This document shows, piece after piece, positions 1 to 14,700 of a stretch of DNA of 64,000 nucleotides. The stretch is from positions 496,001 to 560,000 of the forward strand of contig CADCXC010000046.1 of assembly GCA_902806595.1 (NCBI GenBank). The letters are read 5' to 3'. Source of the stretch: Pyrenopolyporus hunteri. Lineage: Eukaryota; Ascomycota; Sordariomycetes; Xylariales; Hypoxylaceae. A program made the translations under genes and the position numbers. Within the stretch, counting starts at the first letter, position 1; each line of letters opens with the position of its first letter. The notes under the pieces were generated by a model. That model was not told the origin of the DNA, did not search any database, and worked only from the letters and a program-made list of their open reading frames with translations.

Positions 1-3000
1 CATAAATACTTTTTTTTCTTAAAGTATATACTATGAAATGATACGTACATAAATTAATTAATTATCATTTATTAAATTAAAAACGTCGAAAAAATGCTTA
101 TTATTTTTATATAATTTATTTGATTAATATTTATAATTTTTTTTACATTTGTTATTTATATTCGAAACGAATCGAACGATTTTCGAAATAATAAACGTTT
201 TCGATTTATACGAAATTAAACGTTTCGAAAATATTTTTTCGTTTTTTAAAAATAAATAATATATTTTAATAACGACGATAATATATATTTATAAAATATT
301 AATAATAACGAAAAAAAATATTATAAAAGTCGAAAATTTTATTATTAAAATATTTTAAACGACGATTTAACGTTTAATTTATCGTTATTTTCGAAATTTA
401 TTAATAATAATAATTATAACGATTATATAAAAAAAACGAAAATTAAAACGAAAGTTTTTTTTAATTATAAGATTTTTTTTATAAAAAAAATTATTTTTTT
501 AAAATACGAAAATTAATATTAAATATAATATTAATTAAATTTATAGGGTAATAAATAAAATATACGAAATAAATTAATACGTTTTCGTATTAATAATATT
601 AATATAAAAGTTTTTAAATAATTTTATTCGAATAAAAATATAATTTCGTTATTTATATTTTAATAGTTAAAAAAAATTTCGATATTATTATATTTTATAT
701 ATTATTAACGGTTTTTTTTATATTATTATTATTTTTTATTTTTTTTTTAATTTTAATTTTTTTAATAATTTTAATTTATATCGTTAAATAAATCGTTTAA
801 ATTATTTAAATAAAATATATCGTTATTTTAAAGTTTCGATAATAGTTTATATACGAATCGAAATTTAATTATTCGACGTTTTTTAATTATATAATTTATA
901 TTAGGAGGTATATCGTTTTATTACGTTATTATCGTTAAAGTTATATTTAATAATTATTTAACGTTAATTTAAGTTTTTTTAAAAGGGTTTATTTCGAGGT
1001 TTTTTATAATTAATAATTATTTATTATATATTTTTTAAGTAATTTTAAAAGATTTATTACGTTAAATTTTTTATTAATGTCGATTAAATAAAATTTATAT
1101 GTGGAAATATATAAAAAAATACGATTATATAAATAAAGTTATTATTAACGTTATTATTTTTTATTAATCGATTTATACTTAAATTTTACGAAAATATTAT
1201 ATCGAAAAATTAAAAATTTTATTTAATTTTATTTTATTTATATTTTTTATAATACGTTATATAATAAAAATAATTTTTATTTATTTTTTTTTTATATTTA
1301 TAATTTTTATAAATATTTACGTAGTTTATTAAATTATAAAATAATTTTAATATTAATTTATCGATTATAATATATATTTTTATAATATTTAAAAACTTAA
1401 TTATTTAAATTTATTTTATAAATTTATATATTTAAAAAAATAAACTTAATAATACGTATATTTAAAAACGTAAATTTAATAACGTAAATTTAAAAAAATA
1501 AATATATGTTTAATTTTTTTCGAAAGATTTATATTTTAAAAGTCGAAAAATAAATTTCGAAGGGATTTTAACGTCGTTATATTTAAAAAAAATATAATAA
1601 TTTTCGTTAATAAAATTTTTACCGTTATTATTATAAAATATTACGGAAAATAATAAATTTAAAGTTCGATCGATTATAAAAAACGTAGAAGTATTAATTT
1701 TATTAAAATTTTATAAATTATTTAAAAAATTAAATTTATTAAAATAATCGTTTAAATTATTTTCGGATTTTTTTTCGAAACTATAATTATTAAATTCGAA
1801 GTTCGATTTAAAATTATTATCGTTATTTAATCTCGTATATTTATTATCGTAAAAATTATAATTAATATAATTATAATTAATATTAACTTAATTATAACGA
1901 CGTCGTTATTTAATAATAAAAAAATTCGATTTTTTTATATTAATAATTTTAACATTTAATTTGTTAAATTTAATCGAAAAAAAAATTTAAATAATTTTTT
2001 TTAAACTTTTATTAATATTAATAAAATTAATAAAAAATACGTTATTTTTTTCGATATCGTTAAATATAACGAAAGTATATTTATTATAAAAACTTTAAAT
2101 TAATTTAATAAATAAATATTTTATAAATATTTAAAAAATCGATATTAAAAAAATGTTATAATAATATATAAACGTTTTTATATCGAAATCGTTAAATTTA
2201 TTTAAAAGGTTTAATACGTGCGTATATAAACGATAACGGTCGTTTACGTTTTTATCGAGTTTCGAGAAAATTATAAAAGCGTTATAATCGAAAAAATAAT
2301 AAATATTATTACGAAAATATATTTTATTATTATTAAAAGTATATATAATATTAATTTTATAAGTTAAAAAAAATTTCCGTATATCGTTTTTTTTTATTTA
2401 AACGTTTATATTTTTAAAAATAATATAATTATTTTAAATATACGTAAAATATAATATAACGATATAAAATATTCAATTAAAATCGTACGCGAAAAAATTC
2501 GTTAAAGGATTTATTTAAAACGGAAGTATTTTTCGTTACGGTCTAAAAAAAATAAAAAAAAATGTCCATTTTATAAAATTCGAAATAATAAAATATAAAT
2601 TATTTAATAAATTAATTAATATAAAAATACGTATTAAAAATACGTATATAATTTATTATTATTATAATCGAAATAATGGAAATAATATCGATTTAGTGGT
2701 AAAATATAATCGATAAAAATAACGTAAATAATTATAAAATTAAAAAATTAAAATAGAAATAAACTTTTTAAATTAAAGTTTAAACTTTTATTATTTTTAT
2801 ATATATTATTAATAACGATATAATAGATATAATAAATTAAATTATAATATATATCGTAAATTTCGATAAAATTTCGATTAAAAGTTTAAAAAAATAATAT
2901 CGAAGTCGACGTTTTATAACTAAAATAATAAATAATAATTTAATATTTTAATTTATTACGATAAATTTTATTAAAAAAAAATATATTAAATAAAAAATTC

Positions 3001-5436
3001 GAAATTTATTTTATTATTAATATAATAAATACGGTATAATATTAAAATATTAAATATAAAATAAATATAATATCGATATTAAAAATTTAATATTAAAAAA
3101 AAACGAAAAAAAAAATATAAAAAAAAAATAACATTTAATAAAAATTAAATATTTAATTTTTATTAATTTATTTACGTTTTCGTATATTTAATTTATTTAA
3201 TTAAATAGAAATATAAAAAAGAAATAAAAAATAATTTAATTAATTATTTATACGTGTTAAAGTTAAATTCGTACGTATTTATTATTACGTAAAACGATAA
3301 AATTATTTTTATTATTATTATTATTATAATTATTATTATAAATTATATATTTTTATAATTAAAAATTTATAATTATAGTTTATAAATTATAACGTAATTA
3401 ATTTTTTTTACGGGAAAAAATTTTCGAAATAAAAATTTAAAAATATTTTAGGTATAATTTATAATTAAAAAAAACGAATTAAAGTTAAATTACTTTTAAA
3501 ATTACGATTAAATTTACTTCGATATTTATTATTTTTACGACGTCGAATTACGATATTTTTATTTTTATTTTTACTTTTATTTTTATTTTAAATAAAATTA
3601 ATATTATTTATTTTTATATTTTTTTTATTTTTAAAATTTTTTATACTTTTTATTGATAACGATAAATTTAATTTAAGTTAAATATTTTAATTTAGATTTA
3701 AATATTTATTTAAATTAATATAATTAAATAATCGAGATAATAATTTTAAACGTTTCGATAAATAATTATATTTATTATAATTAAACGATCGAAATAATAT
3801 TATCGAACTTCGATTTTTAAATAAATAATTATTTTTAGATATATCAAATTACATATTTTTATAAAGTTTTTTTTCGAAATATTTATCGATATTATAAAAA
3901 TCGAAATCGTTAAAATTAAAAATATCGAATATATTATCCCTAATAATAATGATTTTATTTTCGATAATTTTATTTAAATTAAAGTTATTATTAAACAATC
4001 GAAAAAGTATTTTTAAATTTTTAAACGGGTTATTATAAAATTTAACGTTAAAATATTTATCGTAAAATATATTAATATCGATTTTTATTTTATTTACGTT
4101 ACGTTTATTATTTATAAAAATATAAGTTTTACGAATTTCAATTCGAAGTTTATAATCGATGTTTTTAATAACTTAATTTTTTATTTATAACTTTTTTTTA
4201 AAATAAATAAAAGTAAAAAATAAATTAAAATTTTTTTTTTTAACGGCGGTATTAATTTAAAATAATACGGTAAAATCGTTAAAAATAAATTATACGAAAC
4301 GAACGAAAAAATATTCGATAAAAATTTTATTAACGGGTAAATACCGTAAATTATAATATAAATTAATTATTTTTAAATTTACTTTTTTTTCGTTTAATGA
4401 AAATTAAAATATATAGGTAATTAATGTAAATAAATAACGTTCGATATATTTAAAAATAAAAGTAAAATAATTTTAGTTTAAAAAATAATAAATATTTTAA
4501 CGAATAAATAAAAAATTTACCGATGTATTAAAAAAATTATTTCGTTTTAATCTAATATTATTAACGTATTTACGTATTATATTTTAATTAAATTAATTTT
4601 TTATTATTAAAAAAACGACGTAATTTAAATAAAATTCGATAAATGTTTCGATAATACGATAAATTTTAATAAAAAATTATCGAAAAAATTTTCGAAAAAT
4701 TTTTAATTATAATTAATTTCGTTCGAATTTAAACGATTTTAAACGGCGATACGATTATTTCGTACGTAAATAATTCGATTACGAACGAATTATTAAACGT
4801 ATTTATCGACGTAATCGAATAAAAAGATTTTTATTTTTATTATTTTCGTTTTTATCGTTATTATTATTATTTTTTTCGCGATTATTTATAAAAATTTATT
4901 AAAATAACGGTAATTCGATAAAAAAATATTAATAATCGAAGTTTAAATATATAAAATAACGGTTTAAATATTTTTTATTAATAATCGAATATTTAATATA
5001 TTTAATAATCGTAAATATTATTTATAATTATTATTATTATAATTTAAAATATAAAAAAAATAATGATTTCCTTATAAAATATTATTTAAAAATACGATAA
5101 TAAAAATTAAGTTTATAATTTCGAAAAAAAAAACATATAATTAATTACTTTATTTTATTTCGTTCGAAAATTAAACGTTTTTAATTATTATATATAAAAT
5201 ATAATACGTAATTATATAATCGATATTATTATTATTAAAAATATTAAAAATAAATAACGATTTTAAATTAAAATAATTCGAATAATAAAAATTAATAACG
5301 CGTTATAATTTATTACGTAAATAATTTAAAAAAAATATTATAATTTAAAAATAACGAATTTTTAATATAATTATTATACGAGTATATATATAAAATTATT
5401 TAACGTTATAAAAATTAATATAAAAAATAATAATAA

Positions 5437-5822
5437 TTATTTATTTATTTATTTATTTAAGTATATACGATGTAATATTAAAATTATATAAAATATATAA
5501 TTTTTCGATATCGAAAAAATACGTATAGTTTTTTTTTATATAAATATATATAAATATCGAATATATTAACGCGTTAAAAACTTATTAAATAAATATAAAA
5601 TTACTTCGTTATAAAAAATTAAAAAATTACGGTTATAAAATTAATTAAATTAATAATTAAAAGAAAAATATTATATATAAAAAATAAGCGAATAAATGTT
5701 ATAATAACGTTTTTTTCGAAATATATTACGTATATAATTTACTATTTAAAATTTATAGTTTTTATATTATTTATTTAAGTTTTTTAAATTAATTATTAAT
5801 TATTAATTATTAATTATTAATT
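5437..5822. repeat. Short AT microsatellites inside the AT-rich block
   Basis: A (TTTA)n run lies at about 5437-5459 and a 7-base unit, ATTAATT, is repeated about five times at 5788-5822. They are simple low-complexity sequence and no function is suggested. Confidence 0.6.
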
Positions 5823-5930
5823 CGATTTTTTAATTAAATATTTATGATATTTTTATTTATTAACATTTATTTTAATTAACTTTTATAATAAAAAGTCGCG
5901 ACGTTACGAAAAATAATAAACGTAAATATA

Positions 5931-6750
5931 AGTCAACCTATCGTTATTCGCACCACCTTAGTAGGGACTACGCGTTTCTCATATAAAATCGCTAATTTCG
6001 CATATTCGTAATTAATTAAAAAAAATAAATATAAATAAACGATTTTCAAATTAATAATCTATAATATATCGAAATAACGTATAAAAATTTTCATAAAATT
6101 ATAAAATTATTTATAGGGTAAAAAATAAAGAAATAATTGCGTTAACATTTTTCCATATAAAATACTAGTAAAACTGTTAACGTTTATAATTCTACGAATA
6201 TTACGTAATAATTTTTAATTTTATTTTTTTATATATATATAAAAAAACATATATATAAATACGTTAAAATAATATAAATATTATCTTTTTTAAATTAAAT
6301 ATAAAATAAAATATAAAAATATTTTTTAAAAAAATTAAAATTTAATATAAAAAAATTAAAAAAATTAAAAATATTTTTATAATTAATTTAAATAAAATAT
6401 TATTATTTATTTTTTAAACGTTATATATATTTATATTTTAATATATAAATATAAAAATAAAATTAAAAATTATTACGTAATATTCGTAGAATTATAAACG
6501 TTAACAGTTTTACTAGTATTTTATATGGAAAAATGTTAACGCAATTATTTCTTTATTTTTTACCCTACAAATAATTTTATAATTTTATGAAAATTTTTAT
6601 ACGTTATTTCGATATATTATAGATTATTAATTTGAAAATCGTTTATTTATATCTATTTTTTTTAATTAATTACGAATATACGAAATTAGCGATTTTATAT
6701 GGGAAACGCGTGGTCCCTATTAGGGTGGTGCGAGTAACGGTAGGTTGACT
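5931..6750. mobile_element. Foldback MITE-like element with TA target duplication
   Basis: The element is almost entirely an inverted repeat: the left arm, about 5931-6228, matches the reverse complement of the right arm, about 6453-6750, around an AT-rich centre of some 220 bases. The tips read AGTCAACCTA and TAGGTTGACT, and each is flanked directly by TA (5929-5930 and 6751-6752). A TA duplication with AGTCAA-type ends fits the Tc1/mariner superfamily, especially fungal Fot1/pogo-like elements, though that match is from memory. It has no coding capacity, so it is non-autonomous. It keeps more CpA and CpC than the surrounding block. The arms differ mainly by C/T or G/A transitions, for example GGGACTACGCG against GGGACCACGCG, so it has been mutated lightly. 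Confidence 0.8.
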
Positions 6751-7790
6751 TAATTTTTATTTCGAACTTTTTTTCGAAGTAGATATTAAATTTCGATCGA
6801 TTATATTAATAGCGAATAATGAAATAAATAATCTAAATATTATTATATATTAATTTATATAAAATAATACATTTTAATATTTTAATTTTTTAACGTTTTT
6901 TTTTTTCGAAATAAAATTTTATTTTATTAATTAATAATGTTAAATAATATTTTTACTCGAAGTTATATTATTTTTATTAAAGTTATATTTTTTTAAATTT
7001 TATATAATATATAATATATAAAATAACTCGAATATTTTTATTCGAAGTTATATTACTTTTAATTAATATATATTTTTTTAATTTTATATTATATAATACG
7101 GCATTTTTATTTACGATTTTATTATTTTTTTTAATTAATTTATTATATTTTAAATATTATATAAAGTTTTTTTTTATTTTAATTTATATATATTTTTTTA
7201 TTTTTATATTTTATTTATTTTATTTTTATATTATTATATTATATATATTAATTATATTAATAAATATTTCGCAAATTTAAATTTTATTTACTTTAAATTT
7301 TATATATATTTATTTAATTTAGAAAATTATTTAATTTATTTACGTATATCGTTTATTTTATATTTATATTATTATATTATATATATTAAATATATTAAAA
7401 TATACGTAAATATAATACGTATTTTTAAATATTAAAGTAAAATTATAATAAAACGCGTCGAATTCGTTTTTTATATTTTAATTTTTTTTTATATTTTTTT
7501 TTATTTTATTATTTATTTAAATAATTATTTTTATATATAATTTAAGTAATTAATATTAAAATAAAAGATATTAATTTCGATTTTATAAGATAATTTAGTT
7601 TATAATTTAATTTTTTATTATAACGTAATTTATAATTTCGTTTAATAATAAAGTTTCGAAAATAACGAATATATCGATTATATAATAAAATTAATAAATC
7701 TTAAATATATTATAATAAATATAAAATAATATAAATATTTTTATTTATAAATTTATATTAATATACGTAAAAAAAATATTATTAATATTA

Positions 7791-7843
7791 ATACGCGTTT
7801 TAATTATATAAATACGCGTTTTAATTATATAAATACGTGTATT
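7791..7843. repeat. 21-base tandem repeat, about 2.5 copies
   Basis: The unit ATACGCGTTTTAATTATATAA occurs at 7791-7811 and 7812-7832, with a diverged partial copy after it. It lies in the AT-rich block and has no evident function. Confidence 0.55.
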
Positions 7844-10800
7844 ATCGACTTTAATATACGAATAAATATTCGATTCGACGTTTTCGATATTTATTTTAAG
7901 GTTCGATTCGAAATATCGTAAATAATTTTTATTTTTTTTTTATATTCGATTATTTAAATATTTAAATATTAATTAATATTTTATTATAAGAAATATAATA
8001 TTTTCGCGCGATTTATTAATAATTATATTACGAATTCGAATATTAAATTAAAGTTATTTCGATTTATAAAAATTAACATTTTTATTTATTAATTAAAAAA
8101 TAAATTAATAAATAATTTTCGAATATTATTTAATAAAAGTTTAATTAATTTAAATATATAATTATATTTACTTTTAATAGTTGTCGATTTAAGTCGAATT
8201 TTATCGATTTTAAATATAGATTTTTTTAAAATAACGTCGATAAAATTATAAAAAGTTTTTATAACGGTTAAATTAATAAATATACGTTTATTTTAATTGT
8301 TAAAAATTATATAAACGTAAAGAAAAGTTATTATTATAAAAGATTTTTAAAATAAAATTACATTAAATAAATAGTCGATTTTATAACGTTATAATAAACG
8401 TATATAAAATTTATATTTTTTCGAATTACGGTTAAATTTTTTTTTTTTTTTTCGTAATATTAATATATTTTATTTTTTTCGTTTTTATTTAACTTTTTAA
8501 TTCGTAATAAAATATATTTTATAAACGTATAAATTTTTTAAAATTATTTTTATAATAATAAATAATTTTTTATCGTAAACGTATTAATTTTTTTTATAAT
8601 CGTATTAACGTTTTAATATCGCGTAATAAAATTTAATAAATACGTCGTAATTAATATAAATATAAAAAAGTATATTTACGATGTAAAATTATTTATTATT
8701 ATAAAAATATTTATTATAAAATATAAATTTTATAATTTAATATATTTATAATAAATTAATAATATTAAATAAATATTACGATAATAATAAAACGTATAAT
8801 ACGATAAATTAAAATTAAATTTTATTAATATTAAAAAAAAAAAAAATTTAAATTGCGATTTTATATAAATACGTTAAAAGCGAAGTCGATTAACGTTTCG
8901 ATATAAATAAATTAAATTAATATTATTATATTTAATATTTATTATTTATTTTACGTAAATAATTATTAAATTACGATATTTTTAAAAAAATATTAAATTA
9001 ATATATTAAAATAACTACTTTTTAAAATATTAAAAAATTTACGTATATTTAATAATAAATTTAAGTTTTTAATATATTATAAATAAAATTTTAATTTAAA
9101 AATTCGTAAATTTAATTATGTCGTTTTTCTCGTAAATTAAAAATCGATTATTTAAAATAAATCGATTACGATTTATTTTATCGTAAATTTATTTATAAAA
9201 TTTTAATATAATATTTTTCGTAATATATAATATTTAATTAATATTATAAACTTTTTATTTTTTTTACGTTTAAAGTTATTTATTAATTTTTTATACGACT
9301 TTTCGTTTATTTAATTAATCGATAAAATATTTTAAAAGAAAATATCGATATATATTATCGTAAAAACTTATACGTTAATCGCATTAATATAATTTAAATT
9401 TTTACATTTAATAATTTCGAAGGCAAAAATAATACGAAAATTAATTTCGGTTTATTTATTTTTTTTTATAATAATTTTATTAAAGTTATCGATTAATATT
9501 ATTTAAAAAAAAAATATTATTATTTCGGGTTATAAAAATGTTAAAAATTATAATATCGCAATATATAACGTTATTTTTATAAAAAAAGTTTAAATTTTTA
9601 ATCGCGTCGTAAAAAATTACTTACGTTATTTTTTATTATTTAAATATTTTTTATTTTTTAAAAAATTATATATGTTATTTTTAATTAACGGCGCGGTAAA
9701 CGTAAAATTATCGATTATATTATTAAATTTCGATGAGTCGATATTTATATAACGATATTATATATTAATAAATAATAAAAAATAATATCGTATTTATTAT
9801 TAAATTTTAAATAATTAATTTTTTTAGTTTCGTAATTATTTAAAACGTCGAATCGTTTATTATAAATATATATTAATACGATATTTTTTTTTTACGGTTT
9901 TTATATTATAAGGTATTTTAATGCGGATTTTTTTAATAGTTACGAATTTTTTCGTCGTAACATTTATATTTACGTTTATACGATCGAACGTTTTCGTTTT
10001 AAATATATTATAATAATAGAAAATATATTCGTATTTTTATTAATATTTTTAAATAAAAAATAAATCGAGGAATTTAAAAAAGGTTAAGTAATTATTTTCG
10101 TATATTCGTAATAAAAAATCGTTACGATTAATGGTAGAATTATTCGCGGTAAATTTTAATAATAATTTTAATTTTTATAACTTTTTTTCGAAACGTATAC
10201 GATTTTATCGTTATTATAATATAATTTTATCGCTTACTTTTATACGTAAATTTTTACCGCCGTCGAAATTATTTAAATAATTAATATAATAAATTTTCGA
10301 AGTAATTTATAATATAAATATTTCGAATATTAAATTAAAGAAAATAACGGTTATTATTAATGTTATTAATTCGTTTATTTCGAAAAAAAAGTTTATATTT
10401 TTATTATTTTTTATTATTTTAAATTTTAAATTTAATTATTAATCGTTATTTATATCGTCGAGATTTTAATCGAACGCGAAAATAAAAAAAATCGATAAAT
10501 TAATAAATTAATTAATTTTAAAGTTTATTATAATTAAAAATAATAAAAAATGCTTTTTTAATTTACTTTAACTTTTATTATTTATGTTAATAAATTTACC
10601 GTAATAATTTAATTTTTAATTAATTTTATTAATCGTTTATAATAAAGTATAATTAATAAAATTATTATTAAAAATTATTATTATAAACTTAATTTTAATA
10701 AATATTTTTCGATGGCGTGTAAATTAAACGTAATAAAAATATATTTACTTTAATTAATAATATTAATTATTTTAATTATTTAAATAAACGGATATAATAT

Positions 10801-10996
10801 TAATAAAATTAAAGTTATTTAAATATACGAGTAAAGGAATTTTTTTAATTATAATCGTATTATATAATTAACGTTATATAATTATTTAATTTATAAATAA
10901 TATATTTTTAAATAATTAATTTTTTATTTTTTAATTTATCGTTAAAAAAAAGTTATAAAAAGTAAATAAAAATTTATTCGAAAAATACGAAATATT

Positions 10997-11256
10997 TATA
11001 TAATAATAAATATAATAATAAATATAATAATCGATATAATAATAATAAATGTAATAATAAATATAATAATAAATATAATAACGGTTAATATAATAACGTT
11101 AATATAATAATAATCGATATAATAATAATTAATATAATAATAATTAATATAATAATAATCGATATAACGATAATTAATATAACGATAATCGATATAATAA
11201 TAAATATAATAATCGATATAATAATTAATATAATAATTAATATAATAATCGATATA
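10997..11256. repeat. Degenerate short-unit AT tandem array
   Basis: About 260 bases of imperfect tandem units such as TATAATAATAAA and TATAATAATCGA. The periodic CGA or CGT triplets suggest that an originally less AT-rich minisatellite was degraded by the same C-to-T process. Confidence 0.6.
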
Positions 11257-11699
11257 CGTAATAAAAATTATTAAATAAAAAAAATTATAAAAAATTAAAC
11301 TATAATATAAATTATAATAAAAATCGTAATTAAAATAATAATTATAAAAATTAAATTCGCTTTAAAAAATATACCTTAATTTTTAAAATAAAATACGTTA
11401 AATTATATTAAAAAATTTAAATTAATTATAATTCGAATCGATTTTATTAATCGTTTTTTATTTTTATTAATTATTTTATTTTTTTTTTAATTTTAAATAT
11501 TAAATTTTTATTTTAAAATAAAAAATAAATTTCGATTAAAATTTAAATGAATTTATTAAATAAATAAATATTTATATAAATTCGATTTAAAATTTTATTT
11601 ATATTTATTTAATTACGAAAATAAAGTTTATATTATAACGTTATACGGTGTTTTAACGGTGTCGAATAATCGGTAATATAGTAGGAAATAAACGTATAA

Positions 11700-11731
<32 letters not shown>
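11700..11731. repeat. (TAA)n microsatellite
   Basis: An uninterrupted ATA/TAA trinucleotide run of about 32 bases within the AT-rich block. Confidence 0.75.
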
Positions 11732-11732
<1 letters not shown>

Positions 11733-14700
11733 GATAACAAATAACCGTATTATATTAAAGTCGTATTTTTTTATAAATATTTAAATGTTAAAATCGTAAA
11801 TAAAAATTATATATTTATTTAAATATTTAATTTAATAAATTCGTATATTTTAAAAAAAAAACGGGGGAAAAAAATTAAAAAAATGTAAATATATATTTAT
11901 AAATATCGATTAAAATAATATATTATAATTATAATTATATCGATAAATCATTTTAATTTAATTTATTTAATTTTAACAAATTTATAAAAATTTTTCGTAT
12001 ATAAATTTTTTATAATGTTTAAATTTAAATAATAATATTTATTAATAAATATTATATTTATTATTTAATGTTTTTTAAATAAGTTACGAAATTAATTAAT
12101 TTTAATTTTTTTATAAATTATTATTAAAGTTTTCGTTAATATCGATTAATCGAAAATTATAATTTATAGGTTTAATAAATTTAATTAACGGCTACGTAAT
12201 TTTACGTTTTTTAATAAACGTATTATATTATCGTAAAAAATATATAAATAAAAATATAAAAGATTTATTAATAAATATTTTATTAAAACGATTATAATTA
12301 TAAAAATTTAAAGCGGTAATTAAATTTATATCGACGTTAATAAATAAATACGACTTTTTATTAATTAACGATAATTCGATATAAAAATTCGATTTTTTTA
12401 ATATAATAAACGATTTTAAATTTTACGAAAAATTATTAAATCGTTTTTTATCGACGGTAGTTATAATATTTTATATAAATTTTTTCGATTTTTTATTTAA
12501 AAACGATACGTTCGATTTTTTTATTTAAATAATTCGTTTAACGATAATTTAATAATTATAAAATACGAGGATTTTTTTAATCGATATAATATTAATCGTT
12601 ATAAATAAGTTTTTATCGAAATTTATAACTTATTTCGTTTATTATATTAATATAATTATTTCGTTTTATTTTAATTTTTTTAATTTTTACGATGAAAAAA
12701 ATTACTTTTTTTTTTCGACGACGATTATAATATTTAAAAGGTCGTTATCGCCGGATGTAAAATCGATAAAAATTCGCGTCGACGAAATATTAATACGTAT
12801 AATAAATTCGATTATTTTTTATTAACTATTAACGATTTTTTTAATTAATTTTAAAAAATTAACTAGGTTTTATCGTTTTATTATATATTTAAAAACGAAT
12901 TTAAAACGGTTTTTTATTTTAATTCGAAAAAGTCGTTTTTTATAATTTATCGAATAACGATAACGAAGTAAAATACGAATCGAAATTCGATCGCGATAAC
13001 GGAAATTTTAAATTATTAAAAAATAAATTATCGTTCGAATTTTTATTTTAGGTTACGATTTTTTACGTAAATATAAATAAATGAAAGGAAAATAATAAAT
13101 CGTTAATATTATACTTTTAAAAAAAAAATTTTATACGGTTTCGATATATAATTATATAAATCGTAAATAATATATATATAATAACGTTTTTTAAAATTTT
13201 TTAAAAGTTTATTTTTAAATTTAATAAATAATTTATTTTTATTTTTTTATAATTTTTTAATTATAATAAAGTAATTTTATTAAATTACGATAAAATTACC
13301 TTCGAAATAAATTTTATATCTTTAATTTATTTATAAAATTTCCGTTTATTAAAATTAAATTTACGAATTATATTATTTACGAATTAATCGTATAAAAAAT
13401 AAAAAAATTTAAAGTAAAAAATTATAACGTTTATTTATTTTATATCGATATATATTAACGTAATATTAAATAAAATTTTTAATAAATATATAAATTTTCG
13501 TTACGTAAATTAAAATAAATGTTATTTTTTTTTCGATATTATTAATGTAATATTAATAAAAAAATAATTTAATTTATAATTTAATTATTATATCGTTTCG
13601 TTTAAAGTAAATTTTTTTATTCGTTTTATAACGAGCGTTTTTTTTTATATATTATTATACTTTTTTAATATATTTATAATAATCGTTTCGATGTTAAATA
13701 AAAAAAAATTATTTAATGTAACTAAATTATACTTAACCTTTTTATTCGTAATAAAATTAATTTAAAATTATATATAATAAAATTTAATATTAAATTTAAA
13801 TCGATACGTATAAATAATAATAAAATTTAAATTTAAAAAAATAATAAATTAATAAAAAAATAACGGATTTAACGGGTTTAACGGGTTTAAAAAATTTAAT
13901 AATTTTTTAAATTTTTTATATTTTTTTTTATTTATTAATAATAAATTAATAAAAAAAAAAGAAATAAATAAAACATCGTTAGCGGCAATTATCGTTAAAA
14001 AATCGAATGATTTTTTTATAAAATAAATTTTTTTTTTTATTATATATTTTTAATAATATTTATTTTATATTTTTTTTATATATATCGAAATTAATTATTA
14101 TTAAAATATAAATAATATTTATCGACTTAATAATCGTATTAAAAATTTAAAAATATCGAATATTAAATAAATTAATTTATAATATTAATTATTATTTAAA
14201 TATTTAAATATATTATATAAATTATTTTAACATTAAATACGATATTATCGTAAAATAAAACAGTGAGTAGTTTTATTTTTTCGGTTTTTTTTTCGAATTA
14301 ATTATTATTATATATAATAACGGTTATTTCGAACGTTTCGATATTTTGATTAAATATAAAAATTCATTTATTACTATCGAAAATTTCACGGTATTATATA
14401 ACGTTTTTAAAAATTAAATAAAGTTATTATCGATAATTAAAATTTCGTTTAATTATTAACGATCGAAATTCGATTATTAACATTAATATAAAATATTAAT
14501 TCGAAATCGAAATATTTATTAAAAAAAATTTTATTACGCGTTAAAAAAAAATCGAATTTTATTAATAAAAGTTAAAAAATTTTATTATATATTTTATTAC
14601 GTATTAATAAAAACGTTTCGTTAATAATTTTTAATGATTATTTTTTAATCGTAAATAAAAGTATTTTTTTTATTATATACCTAAATTAATAATTTATAAA

